Part shown: positions 18,906 to 28,435 of the stretch, in pieces | Layout of the letters: every line of letters begins with the position of its first letter | Position numbering within the stretch: position 1 is the stretch's first letter | NCBI GenBank assembly: GCA_024516035.1 | Contig: CM044963.1 | Span: forward strand, 31,548,425 to 31,612,424 | Length of the DNA: 64,000 nucleotides | Direction: 5' to 3' | Source of the DNA: Bactericera cockerelli | Lineage: Eukaryota; Arthropoda; Insecta; Hemiptera; Triozidae | Made by a program: the position numbers and the translations under genes | The notes under the pieces: generated by a model | Told to the model about the DNA's origin: nothing | Database searches by the model: none | What the model saw: the letters and a program-made list of their open reading frames with translations, nothing else

Positions 18906-20040
18906 ATGCAAAGTGCCACAATAACTCCAACGGTAAGGTCCAACACGTATAAAAAAACCAGAGAGGGAGGGCCAGACTTCATTATCTACGAAGGTTGCAA
19001 ATACCGCTTTTCTAATCCACTCTGTGTTAAAGGTGGGAAAAAACTGGTGCTGTACGGTAACCAAATGCCGTGGCACACTAAAACCCGAAATGTCATTTGG
19101 CACATTGGTGCTCACCCCAGGACGCGAGCACTCCCATCCTAAGTCCTCACTAAGTGATCTCTCCCTTACAGACAAGAAGTCTCTTTCCAGAAATTCTAGC
19201 TCAACCTCAAACATCTCAACTGAAGCAGTGAGACAAATAAGTGAAAATGGTACCAAGGGAAATACTACCACTCCCCAGAACAACAGTACACCCTCTATCA
19301 CTACCAACAATGCTGGCCCAATACTTCTACCTCACAACTACTCAGTGCAATCCATTGGACTGACACCTTCACCAGCCAGCAACCTCTCGACACTCCGCAC
19401 CCTCAACACTCAACACTGTACTCTTGTGGAGACTCCACAATCTACTCTATCAATAATTGAACTCAAGAACCAGGTAAATAGTCTCATTGAGGAATTCATT
19501 AGAAAACAAATGGAAATTGAAAAGCTTCAGAAAAAGTCAAACGAAGACGAAAATTTGCTGGCAGATTTATTAGAACGATTTAAAGAAATGGAGGCAGAAA
19601 ATACTAAGACCAAGGCTAAAATAAAATCTTTGGAATACCAAATAGCATTACGAGATACATGCCAAAGTGGTCCAGATCCAAAATCAGCTATTAGAAACAC
19701 CTCTGACATGCCCCGCACTACTCTTCAGCCCACAACTCGGCCAGCGGCTAACGGATTTAACAACTTAACTGCTGATAAAGGACTTAGTCCGGAAATCAAT
19801 AACTCTACTTTGGTTAGTGTCCTCCAACTATCGCATCCACTTACCCAACCTCGTCATCCTCTCGACCAGTTAATTCTTCTAATCATCCATCTACTCTTCC
19901 TACTCATCCATCTATCTCTTCCTACTCATCCATCTATCTCTTCCTACTCATCCATCTATCTCTTCCACTCATCCAGTTATCTCAACCAATCAGCCAGTTT
20001 CTTCCGCTGATCTATCCAACTCTTTTACTCACATATATAA
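18906..20040 (+). pseudogene. LINE ORF1: FLYWCH-like zinc finger plus coiled coil, one frameshift
   Basis: ATG at 18906. The N-terminal 40 residues contain FIIYEGCKYRFSNPL, and after a one-base frame change at about 19035-19045 follow GKNWCCTVTKCRGTL and, later, REHSHP. Together F..Y, W-C, C and H-x-H make a FLYWCH-type finger (about 65 residues). The rest (frame 19024-20010) is Ser/Thr/Asn-rich, then has a heptad-like coiled coil (ELKNQVNSLIEEF to KIKSLEYQIA, about residues 160-210 of that frame), and ends in a Thr/Ser/His/Pro-rich repeat. ORF1 proteins of CR1/L2/Jockey LINEs bind RNA as trimers through a coiled coil. The endonuclease of ORF2 starts just downstream, which supports this role. 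Function of the FLYWCH finger here is inferred. Confidence 0.65.
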
Positions 20041-20290
20041 TTCACACAAAGCGACCAGTTATCTCCTCCACTCACCAAGCTACATCTTTCACTCATCCAC
20101 CTAACTCATTCACGAACTCACTTATCTCACCCAACCAAACAATTATCTCCTCCACTAACCACCTATCATACACATTTACCCAGTTATCACACCCAACCGA
20201 ACAACTATCTCCTCCACTCATCCACCTATCTCATCCACTCACACAGATATCGCGGCTATCCATGCAGTCACTCATCCAACCGTCTCATCC
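19850..20290 (+). repeat. degenerate short tandem repeat CTCATCCA/CTCATCTA
   Basis: Runs of CTACTCATCCATCTATCTC and variants, coding for Ser/Thr/His/Pro residues in ORF1. Slippage here probably caused the early stop at 20010. Confidence 0.6.
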
Positions 20291-20326
20291 ATCCAGGGAA
20301 ACGTCACAGAGAATAACCCTATACAA

Positions 20327-21058
20327 ATGACCAATACTTCCTCATTATCTACTCTCTCACCCTTAGCAAGACCTTTCCAACCCAACGTACCTTGGTTTCC
20401 CAGCAACTGTCCTTCATCTGTTCACTCTCAAAACACTACAAATAAATTAACCGCGACTTCCTCAACCCGTAAATCTCCATATCTAACGATCATGCATCAC
20501 AACATTTTTTTATTTTATTATCTGACCTGGTTGCAGGGTTTTCAGTGAAACCCTTACAATTAACACTGCGACCTAATTAGATCTATTGTGACCAGTTGAT
20601 TCTATTTGGTTTTAACGTCCTGACTGAGATAGATAGTCAGGACGGGGGTTTTACCCTCCATTCGCTGGGAATCGTACCAGCTACCCACATTAACCTCACC
20701 CAGCCTGGGTAGGGCCGGAAATGCCAGCCTCACGTGTTTGGAGGGAACAGAATTTTCGTCGAAAAGTCTGCCCCAACCGGGAGTTGAACTCGGGAACTCC
20801 GGACTACGGGCAGTAGTCACAACCATTACGCCACGGAGGCTGTTGCATCACAACATGCAAAGTATCCGAAAAAAAATACCAAACATCGAAGTATTTTTGA
20901 AATCTTTGAAGAAGGATTCCAAGCTTGATCCTGATATTATATGTTTCACATAAACTTGGTTGACGGAGCAGGCTTCACCTTGCTGCAATTTACCCGGCTA
21001 CGTTAATACCGCTAGCTTCTATAGGCCGAAAAGTACGCCAGGTGGTGGAGTCTCTATA
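20327..21058 (+). pseudogene. LINE ORF2 N-terminus (APE-type endonuclease), SINE-interrupted and truncated
   Basis: The frame before the SINE ends TIMHHN, and after it resumes MQSIRKKIPNIEVFLKSL, DPDIICFT (stop), TWLTEQ, NLPGY and GGGVSI. The HHN.QS..KK, PDII..TE.WL and GGGV blocks are the first conserved blocks of apurinic-like endonucleases of LINEs (they lie in the N-x-x-S and E-x-W-L catalytic regions). The glutamate position in T-E-x-W-L is a stop codon here. The sequence breaks off at TA-CAGGGTGG at 21057, where another element begins. Confidence 0.75.
20506..20843 (-). mobile_element. tRNA-headed SINE, family 1, in LINE ORF2
   Basis: A perfect 13-bp duplication (TGCATCACAACAT at 20493-20505 and 20844-20856) brackets it, and the LINE frame is continuous across the duplication. 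Minus strand: GCCTCCGTGGCGTAATGG, GAGTTCAACTCCC, GCTGGGTGAGGTTAATGTGG, then GAATCAACTGGTCACAATAG and a T/A tail. The full length of about 338 bp defines the family. Confidence 0.9.
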
Positions 21059-21480
21059 CAGGGTGGACCAAAAAAACGTTTACACCCGTTAATGGTAGAT
21101 TACTGATGACATTTCCAGCCCGGATCTGCTATCCGTTTTTTCGAATTCGCCTTTGTAACTGCACAAAGTGATTTTTTGCAACTTTCCGAAAAAGTCCGAC
21201 TTTGGCTTATTCTTCAGGTCAGAACTTTTTTTTCTGTTAAAGATGAGTTGCTTCTGAACAATTCTGCAGAAAGCCAACAAAATTTCAATCTTTCTAGTTA
21301 CACTACTTTGTTTTTTACGGTTTGGTTTGTCATATATTTTTACACCTGAACAGAAAAAAACACACGAAAAAACTTTTTTACTAAATAAAACACTCGACAT
21401 TTGTCCGAACAAATTTTGGCACAGACACGGGCAAGTTTGATAAAAGTTGGCGGCCAACCCAAGGATGCTAAAAAATAATT
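21059..21480 (+). mobile_element. left end of a CAGGGTGG-ended element
   Basis: Starts with TA then CAGGGTGGACCAAAAAAACG, interrupting the LINE. The matching inverted end is not seen downstream, so it is partial. No transposase reading. Confidence 0.45.
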
Positions 21481-21917
21481 TTAAATAATTTTAAAAAAAT
21501 TATTAGATGTTTGCCAAAAACTCTTCAAAAATCCTAAGAGTTTTCTAGCTGTAGACTGTGTAAGGGCGTCTTGTATTGTTTACAAAAATTGTTTACATTG
21601 CTTTTTTTTATTACCGCGGTCTCACATGCCTTCACCAGCCAATTTAGGAAAATTCAAATGATAATTTTCGTGCTTTTCAGATTGTCAGTGGTGTTAGCTA
21701 GATGTGGTAGTGCTAAGAGAGTTAGTAGCATGACCGAGGTTCAATTCACGGCGGTCAATATTATATTAATTATCAAAAAAAATCTGATGGAATATTTTAT
21801 CCATACCTGTATCTGACCTGTTGTAACACCAACAATTTATGGTTTTTTTGGCGGTAATACCATCTGTGAATTGAGTTATATCCGATACTATTGGTATCAC
21901 AATACACATTACACATA
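21481..21917. other. AT-rich sequence, nothing recognised
   Basis: A tRNA-like stretch (GTTAGCTAGATGTGGTAGTG then GAGGTTCAATTCACG, 21692-21745) may be a decayed SINE head. Otherwise nothing. Confidence 0.35.
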
Positions 21918-21919
21918 TA

Positions 21920-23572
21920 CAGGGTGTCCCACCAAACTTGGACACCTCAAATTACTCGGCCCCTGAAAGAGTTTTTGAAAAATAAAAAAATCTAGGGTAC
22001 ATGTGCTAATTATGCGGTTTCAGTTATGAAATTTTTTTTATACAGGGTGGTTCAAAAGTCAGAAATTGAGGTGTCAACTTTCGATTTTTAAATGGATCGA
22101 CCTGAATTTTATTTGATAATTTTACTTCTAAATGATTCCTGAGTACTTTTTTAATCAAAAATATTACATACAGGGTGGTTTTTTTTCGACCAATTTTTTT
22201 TCTGAATCTTGAATAACTCAAGTTCGGTTAATTTTTTCGATAACAAGAATAGAATGTGTTTGTGTAATGAATACACGCACTTTCAATTGACTCCAAAAAT
22301 TTTTATACAGGGTGGTTCATAAGTGAAATAATGACTTAATTTTTTTTAAAACCTAGTTTTTTTAATTTTTTATTTAGGATTAATAATTCTTGTTCAATTT
22401 CACATATTTTTCGTTAGTCATATCGAAAAACAAAACTAAAAAGTTGTACAGGGTGAGACATAATTTTTTTGTAACACCCTGTATATGGGCAGTCAAAGAG
22501 ACGCAAAATTAAATATAAAGACTAAATATGCAAGAAAAACTTTGATTTTTAATTAAACTAAAAAGTTATGGTGTTTTAACTAATATTGTCGCATGGACCA
22601 CCCTGTAGATATTTTCTTAAACCATCATATGGGTAGTCGAAACTGTCTAAAATTGAACGAGGAGTCCAAATCATATAGAAAAAAATGAATTCAAAAAGCC
22701 ATGCTCAATTTTGTGTCTACACCTACCTACTTTTTATTTCAAGTTTTAAAATCATTCAGTGTGGACACCAAATTGAAAATGGCTTCAAATTCGTGTTTTT
22801 TACTTGTTTTTCCCACATGATTCGAAATGTTCGTTGAATTTTATACAACTTAGAGTACCTACATGATAGTTTAAGAAAATATCTACAGGGTGGTCCATGC
22901 GACAATATTAGTTAAAATACCATAACTTTTTAGTTTAATTAAAAATCAAAGTTTTTCTTGCATATTTAGTCTTTATATTTAATTTTGCGTCTCTTTGACT
23001 GCCCATATACAGGGTGTTACAAAAAAATTATGTCTCACCCTGTACAACACTTTAGTTTTGTTTTTCGATATGACTAACGAAAAATGTGTGAAATTAGACG
23101 AGAATTATTAATCCTAAATTAAAAATTAAAAAAACTCGGTTTTAAAAAAAATCAAGTCATTATTTCACTTATGAACCACCCTGTATAAAAAAATTTGATG
23201 TCAATTGAAAGTGCGTGTATTCATTACACAAACACATTCTATTCTTGTTATCGAAAAAATTAACCGAACTTGAGTTATTCAAGATTTAGAAAAAAAATTG
23301 GTCGAAAAAAAAACCACCCTGTATGTAATATTTTTGTTTAAAAAAGTACTCAGGAATCATTTAAAAGTAAAATTATCAAATAAAATTCAGGTCGATCTAT
23401 TTAAAAATCGAAAGTTGACACCTCAATTTCTGACTTTTGAACCACCCTGTATAAAAAAAATTTCATAACTGAAACCGCATAATTAGCACATGTACCCTAG
23501 ATTTTTTTATTTTTCAAAAACTCTTTCAGGGGCCGAGTAATTTGAGGTGTCCAAGTTTGGTGGGACACCCTG
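21920..23572. mobile_element. palindromic element, copy A (1653 bp)
   Basis: CAGGGTGTCCCACCAAACTT at the left end and its reverse complement at the right end, TA on both sides. The arms are nearly 800 bp each with a loop near 22720-22790. Within each arm the end motif recurs (22034, 22172, 22311, 22449 and inverted at 22474 and 22602), always as CAGGGTG plus a different next few bases, so the element looks like several termini nested inside one another. No transposase. The short ORFs (for example 22024-22221) recur in other arms only because the DNA does. Confidence 0.8.
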
Positions 23573-23585
23573 TATGTATTATTCA

Positions 23586-23685
23586 NNNNNNNNNNNNNNN
23601 NNNNNNNNNNNNNNNNNNNNNNNNNNNNNNNNNNNNNNNNNNNNNNNNNNNNNNNNNNNNNNNNNNNNNNNNNNNNNNNNNNNNN
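23586..23685. other. assembly gap (100 N)
   Basis: A 100-N run, the usual placeholder for unknown length, directly after palindrome copy A and at the start of a 5S SINE. Confidence 0.99.
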
Positions 23686-23850
23686 TAAGCAACGCCCAGC
23701 GGGGTTAAGACTTGGATGGTGACCTTTTCAAATTTTCGCCCCCTGTAGTGCATTTGCGGCCACTTAGGCTTGGTGAGTTTAAATTTAAAACGCGAAGTAC
23801 CCAGCGAATGGGGGAAAAACCCCCCACGTGCCCAATGCGATAATTAAATG
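23686..23850 (+). mobile_element. degraded 5S-rRNA-headed SINE, cut by the gap
   Basis: TAAGCAACGCCCAGCGGGGT, AAGACTTGGATGGTGACC, then a heavily mutated body (GAATGGGGGAAAAACCCCC). The first 50 or so bases of the 5S head lie in the gap. Confidence 0.65.
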
Positions 23851-24304
23851 GGTAGAAAAGAAGAACCGGGAAGTAAAAAATCGTAGAAAAAAGGGAAGTA
23901 CTTTGCAATCATCTGTGAATATGAAGGAAATTTCCCCCTTAAAAGTATATTTTTTTTTTTTGATTTAAAGTAATTTTTTACTATATCACTAGCATGAAAA
24001 ATTGTCTTATTTTTGCTTACCTAAAGCGATTTTTACATTCCTGGTTCTTCTACTCACCCATTCAATTATTCAAGTTAAACACAAGACTATATTACTATTG
24101 TTAGGATAGGTTATTTAGTTTTTTAACTGATACCATACACCGAACGGTCCTTATAACACATTCTCTTCGCCAGTTGCTTGCTCAGCAAACAAATCATTTC
24201 CTATTATTAACCTCACCCAGCCCCAATGAGCAAGGATGTTTTACATTCTTACAAAAAGGATATATCCATTTTTCATCAGAATTTAAAGGACGATCATAAT
24301 AAAT
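23851..24304. other. AT-rich sequence, nothing recognised
   Basis: No coding or repeat signal that I can name. Confidence 0.4.
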
Positions 24305-24525
24305 ATATATATAATAATAATACTCTTAAGTGGAACGTACCCACCGGCGAGGTTAATGCTCAAAGCATTTTCTACCACCTAACCCTCAGAGTCTTATAAT
24401 TATTGTGTCACAAACTCAAAGTATTGAGGAAAAAAATATGCACTGGGTGGGATTTGAACCGACGGATCCCTACCCTACCTGGATTACCAAACCAGTACAT
24501 TGGCCACTTGACTACCACTGCAATA
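24305..24525 (-). mobile_element. tRNA-headed SINE, family 5
   Basis: Minus strand: GTAGTCAAGTGGCCAATG (box A-like), GGTTCAAATCCCACCCAGTG (box B), then CTCTGAGGGTTAGGTGGTAG, AATGCTTTGAGCATTAACC (hairpin) and TTCCACTTAAGAGTATTATT. Confidence 0.75.
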
Positions 24526-24890
24526 TTACTGGGTTTCTTACGAGAGAATAATATCAATAATGAATAATTAATTAAAAGTTTTCCGTTCATTTCACTTTAA
24601 TTAAGTTCAATATTAAAATTAGTTCTAGCAGACAGTCATGAATAAATATTGGTTGTAGCGTGAGCCACTTTACAACAACCAATCCTTTTCTTTCCAAGGT
24701 TGAAGTGGCTTAACCGCGTTGTTTCTAGAAGTACTCCTGTGTGCAGCGTACCATCCCTTGTACATAGATTCATTAATCTTCATTTACGCAACAGAACAGT
24801 GTGTAATCTCAGGCAACTTGTAGAAGAAAACCTGCTGGAGCTTCTTATTTATTTATAAATTCATCCATTACAACATACGCTATCTTTTTC
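24526..24890. other. nothing recognised
   Basis: Mixed composition with no ORF of interest and no repeat family placed. Confidence 0.35.
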
Positions 24891-24993
24891 TCTCCCTATC
24901 TCCCTCTCTCTCTCTCTCTATCTCCCTCTCTCTCTTTCTCCCTATCTCTCTCTCTCTCTCTCTCCTTCTCCCTATCTCTCTTTCTCTTTCTCC

Positions 24994-25047
<54 letters not shown>

Positions 25048-26095
25048 ATCTCTCTCTCTCTCCTTCTCTCTATCTCTCTCTCTCTCCTTCTCCCTATCTC
25101 TCTCTCTCTCCTTCTCCCTATCTTTCTCTTTCTATAACCCTCTCTTTTTCCTTTAATTCTCTCTCTCTCTCTCCTTTTCCCCATCTCTTTCTTATTCCCT
25201 CTCATTCTCTTTTTTATCTCTCCATATCTCTCTCTATCTCTAAAGAGATCTAAAAAAGAGATAGGGAGGGAGCTCTCCCTATCTCTTTTTTTCTATATCA
25301 TTGTCTCTCTTTTTCCTCTTTTTCTCTCTCCCTTTGTCACTGTCTCTCTCATTTTCCCTATCTCTCATTTCTATATCGCTCTATTTTCTCTCTTTCTCTC
25401 TACCTATGTCTCTCTTTTTCTATCTTCTTTTCCTTTGCGCTCTCTTTTTCCCTCTCATTCTCTTTTTTTCTCTCTCTCTCTCTCCCATTCTTTCTCTTTC
25501 TCTCTCTCAATCTCTTTTCCCCCTGTCTCTGTTCTCTTTCTCTCTTTCCTTTTCTCTCTTTCTATTTCTCCCTCTCTTTTTCATCACTCTTTCTCTTTTT
25601 CTTTCTGAACCTCTTTCCCTCTCTCTTCTCTTTCTTTCTCTCCTTCTCCCTATCTTCCTCTCTATCCTCCCTCTCTTTTCTCTCTTTCTCTCTCACCCTC
25701 TTTTTCTCTCTCTCTCTTCTCTTTCTAAGATCTCTTCCTTTAGACCTCTCTCTCTCTTCTCTTTCTAAGATCTCTTCCTTTAGACCTCTCTCTCTCTTCT
25801 CTTTCTTTGTCTCCTTCTCCGAATCTCGTACTCTATCCCCCCTATCTCTTCTTTTTCTATCTCTCCCTCTCTTTCTTTTATTTTCTCTCTCTCTCTCAAT
25901 CTCTTTTCCCACCTCTCCCTTCTCCCTCTCACTTTCTTTCTCTCTTTTTTTTCCCTCTCTACTTCTTTCTCTTCCTCTCTTCTTCCCCAACTGTCTCTTC
26001 TCTATCTCTCTCTCTCTTTCTCTGTCTATTTCTCCCTATCTTATGTTCATCTCTCTTCAACTTTATCAAATCCCTTAGCCAATCCCTTCTCTAGA
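24891..26095. repeat. 1.2-kb polypyrimidine (CT-rich) tract
   Basis: Almost pure C/T on the plus strand, mostly (TC)n with CCTAT and CCTTT interruptions. The long ORFs on both strands here (Ser/Leu/Phe-rich on plus, Arg/Glu/Lys-rich on minus) are composition artefacts. A local palindrome (17-bp arms) sits near 25252-25292, where the purine strand switches briefly. A 57-bp duplication occurs at about 25730-25810. Confidence 0.95.
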
Positions 26096-26354
26096 ATTTT
26101 ATCTGCCATTCTTTTTAATTTTATTTCTCTTCTTTCTCTCTTTCTCTTTTGACGTCAAAGGTAGCTTTGTTTTTCTTAGAATTTCTATTGAAAAGCCTAT
26201 CAAAGTTTTATTAACAAAGGTACTTCTCCTAAGCTTTGATGGACTTCTAAGTAAGTCACAAAATATTATATGGCTTTTTGATTTTCCTTTATATGCATCT
26301 TAATATATGATTGTGCTTATAGTTGCGCCACTGGACAAGAAAGTACCTACAAGT
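26096..26354. other. nothing recognised
   Basis: Includes GAATTTCTATTGAAAAGCCTA, which recurs at about 42003-42023, so part is a dispersed repeat. Otherwise nothing. Confidence 0.35.
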
Positions 26355-26478
26355 TTTTCCTAACGAGATATGAGTAGACCACGTGAAAGGTACCAATGCT
26401 AAAAATTCCGATTCTGCTGGGATTCGAACCCAGGACAACGTGCATGACAATATAGTGCGCTATATCATTCAACAACTG
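26355..26478 (-). mobile_element. tRNA-headed SINE, family 3, 3'-truncated
   Basis: Minus strand: box B GGGTTCGAATCCCAGCAG, then CACGTGGTCTACTCATATC. The tail is missing. Confidence 0.65.
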
Positions 26479-26505
26479 TAATGTATTAATAATGAGTTAA
26501 TATCG

Positions 26506-26775
26506 AAGACCTCAGTAGCTATTTCGATGAGGCGGTGGACTTGGAACGTGGAGGTCGGAGGTTCAAGTTTAGGTAGGACTTCATTCTCTTTTTTGTTCTT
26601 GTTTCTTTGTTCAATCTATACATTGTCTTTTACTGTATATTATGTATATTGTGTCTTACCTAATAAAGCATAATATATTATATTCAAGTCTCGTGTTCAG
26701 CTAGAATTAGTAAGCGAGTTGGAGTAGTTGTGACACCACGAAAGTTACTAACACAGATATAATTATGATAACTCT
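26506..26775 (+). mobile_element. tRNA-headed SINE, family 2, split by a LINE tail
   Basis: CCTCAGTAGCTATTTCGATG and GGTCGGAGGTTCAAGT, then an insert (about 26568-26690: ATTGTGTCTTACCTAATAAA with AT-rich end, type T2), then TTCAAGTCTCGTGTTCAGC and GAGTAGTTGTGACACCACG. TTCAAGT is repeated on both sides of the insert, the likely target duplication. Confidence 0.65.
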
Positions 26776-26791
26776 ATTTAAATTATATTAA

Positions 26792-27525
26792 TTGAGGCGA
26801 TCACATCAAGAAGGGCGTAAGAGAAAAAAGTTGGTTTCGAGATAATCACGTTTAAAGATTTTGTCATGAATTTCAATGAAAACTACTTTAGTTGAGTTGC
26901 TGGAAGTATTTTGATATTTTATTTTCAAGTTTTAAGAATTGATTCAATTAAAAATAAAGTCAATACCTCTATCTGTTAATTAACTATGGCTATTTAAAAA
27001 ATCTCAATTATATGCCCTTTTTGCTGTGAACACATATTATTCTGATAGGAAGAAATGAAAACGAGTATTTTTAGGGCACAAATTAAAAACAAGGTGCTTT
27101 TTTTTATTTTTCAAAGTATTATCAGTATTTATTGGTTCCTACTCATTTACGGATTCCATCTCAATTACCTCATCCGGCTCATCTTCACCTGTAAGAAGAA
27201 CTCTACATACCAATATTATTATAAAAAAGAATTTATACGAAATTCTATTTTAAAATAATATTATCTACAAATTAATTAAAAACTGAAAGCACTTAATTTA
27301 GAAAAAAAAACAATAGACATCTGTAGGTAGGTACTCACTAATCAGTCACCACTAGCTCTTCTTGAGACTTGAGAAACTAAAATTATAAATTATTCTTGAA
27401 CGGAACAAGATATCGAAATCAAACTTGCACAGGCATGCGCAGAACAAAATTCTACGTTAGAATCTGCAATCACAGTAAAAAGGGCTTAAGATCACCTTAT
27501 GCCATTTTTGCTGTGATCGCCTCAA
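26792..27525. mobile_element. 734-bp inverted-terminal-repeat element flanked by TTAA
   Basis: TTGAGGCGATCACA (26792-26805) and its exact inverse TGTGATCGCCTCAA (27512-27525), with weaker inverted similarity for another 20 bp. TTAA lies directly outside both ends (26788-26791, 27526-27529). A TTAA duplication is the mark of piggyBac and Kolobok families. No transposase fragment is readable inside, so it is a non-autonomous copy; the family is inferred only from the TSD. Confidence 0.6.
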
Positions 27526-27606
27526 TTAATACGCTTACTCTATTTTGTTCTCCATTATTTTTATTGTGGCGTAACGGTAAAAAAAAAAAACTATGGGCCG
27601 AACTAT
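27526..27606. other. start of a small repeat hit by a SINE
   Basis: GGGCCGAACTATGAAACAGG before the SINE also precedes the SINE at 40588 and resembles the MITE end at 40918, so both SINEs inserted at a similar spot or were copied together. Confidence 0.45.
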
Positions 27607-27945
27607 GAAACAGGATTTAGGTCAGCCTCCGTGGCCTAACGGTTACGACTACTGCCCGTAGTCCAGATATCCTGAGTTCGATGCCCGGTAGGAGGAGACT
27701 TTTCGCACAGAAAATTCTGTACCCTCCGAACATGTGAGGCTGCCAATTCCGACCCTACCCAAGCTGGGTGAGGTTAATGTGGGTATCTGGTACGATTCCT
27801 AGCGAATAGAGGGTAAAACTCCCGTCTTGTGTACCTCAAGTCAGGACGTTAAAACCAAAATAGAATCAATGGACATGAAAGGAGCCTAGACAAGTAGACA
27901 TTGGATCTGGGCGTCCTGCATATAATTCTGTATAGGAAGAGAATG
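27607..27945 (+). mobile_element. tRNA-headed SINE, family 1
   Basis: GCCTCCGTGGCCTAACGG head, GAGTTCGATGCCCGG box B, GCTGGGTGAGGTTAATGTGG, GAATAGAGGGTAAAACTCCC, GACGTTAAAACC and a subfamily-specific tail (GGACATGAAAGGAGCCTAGA) also seen at 49925-50270. Confidence 0.8.
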
Positions 27946-28075
27946 CCAAAGGCATTATCACCACCCTTGATCAAACTTTGTTTATATTTAATTAATTATA
28001 CCTTTTGACTGTACCTGTATATAAAAAATTGTAATTAAAGATTGATATAAATTGTTGAATAATAATTCTTCCACC
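27943..28075 (+). mobile_element. LINE 3' tail, type T1
   Basis: GAATGCCAAAGGCATTATCA, CACCCTTGATCAAAC, then AATTAAAGATTGATATAAA and an ATA-rich end. It directly follows the SINE tail, which suggests the SINE may end in it. Confidence 0.65.
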
Positions 28076-28102
28076 ACCGTGATGGAGGTGTATCAATACC
28101 TA

Positions 28103-28403
28103 TGTGGGGTTCTGTGGCTTGAATCGACCACAAATAATGAATTGGAATCTTATACTTAAACTTGAAACTTGAAAGAAAAATACTTGTATGGTGAAAATGA
28201 AAAGAATTGCATTTTTATTGAGAAAACTTTTTTTGGACTTGGAAAATTGGAAGAAAAAATTTGGAAGCCTATCAATGTTATTTATAAACAGTGATGGGAA
28301 AACATCGAGCTCGTTGCTCTCGCGAGTGTTACCTCGGGAAATGTTGCTGACCGCGAAGATAGAAATCAGTTTCCGCGAATATTTAAATTACCAGAACCAA
28401 ACA
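28103..28403 (-). repeat. 3' LTR of the Bel/Pao element
   Basis: Minus strand runs from TGTTTGG to CCCCACA. Contains TATA-like TTTATAAATAAC (about 28278-28290) and AATAAA (about 28213-28218), the expected U3 promoter and polyadenylation signals. Confidence 0.9.
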
Positions 28404-28435
28404 TTCTCCCCCCATGAAGGCCAAAATGGGCTTCA

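Noticed and set aside
22024..22221. A 65-residue ORF repeated at 34323-34514 and 35571-35768
   Set aside because: It recurs only because the palindrome arms are DNA copies of one another; it is absent or broken in the fourth arm and crosses the internal CAGGGTG motif.
25301..25990. Long Ser/Leu/Phe-rich and Arg/Glu/Lys-rich ORFs in the CT tract
   Set aside because: They follow from (TC)n composition; no stop codon can be made from C/T alone on plus or from its complement, so openness carries no information. The same holds for ORFs in 33604-34086, 38226-38519, 47625-48296, 53278-54200 and 55117-55668.
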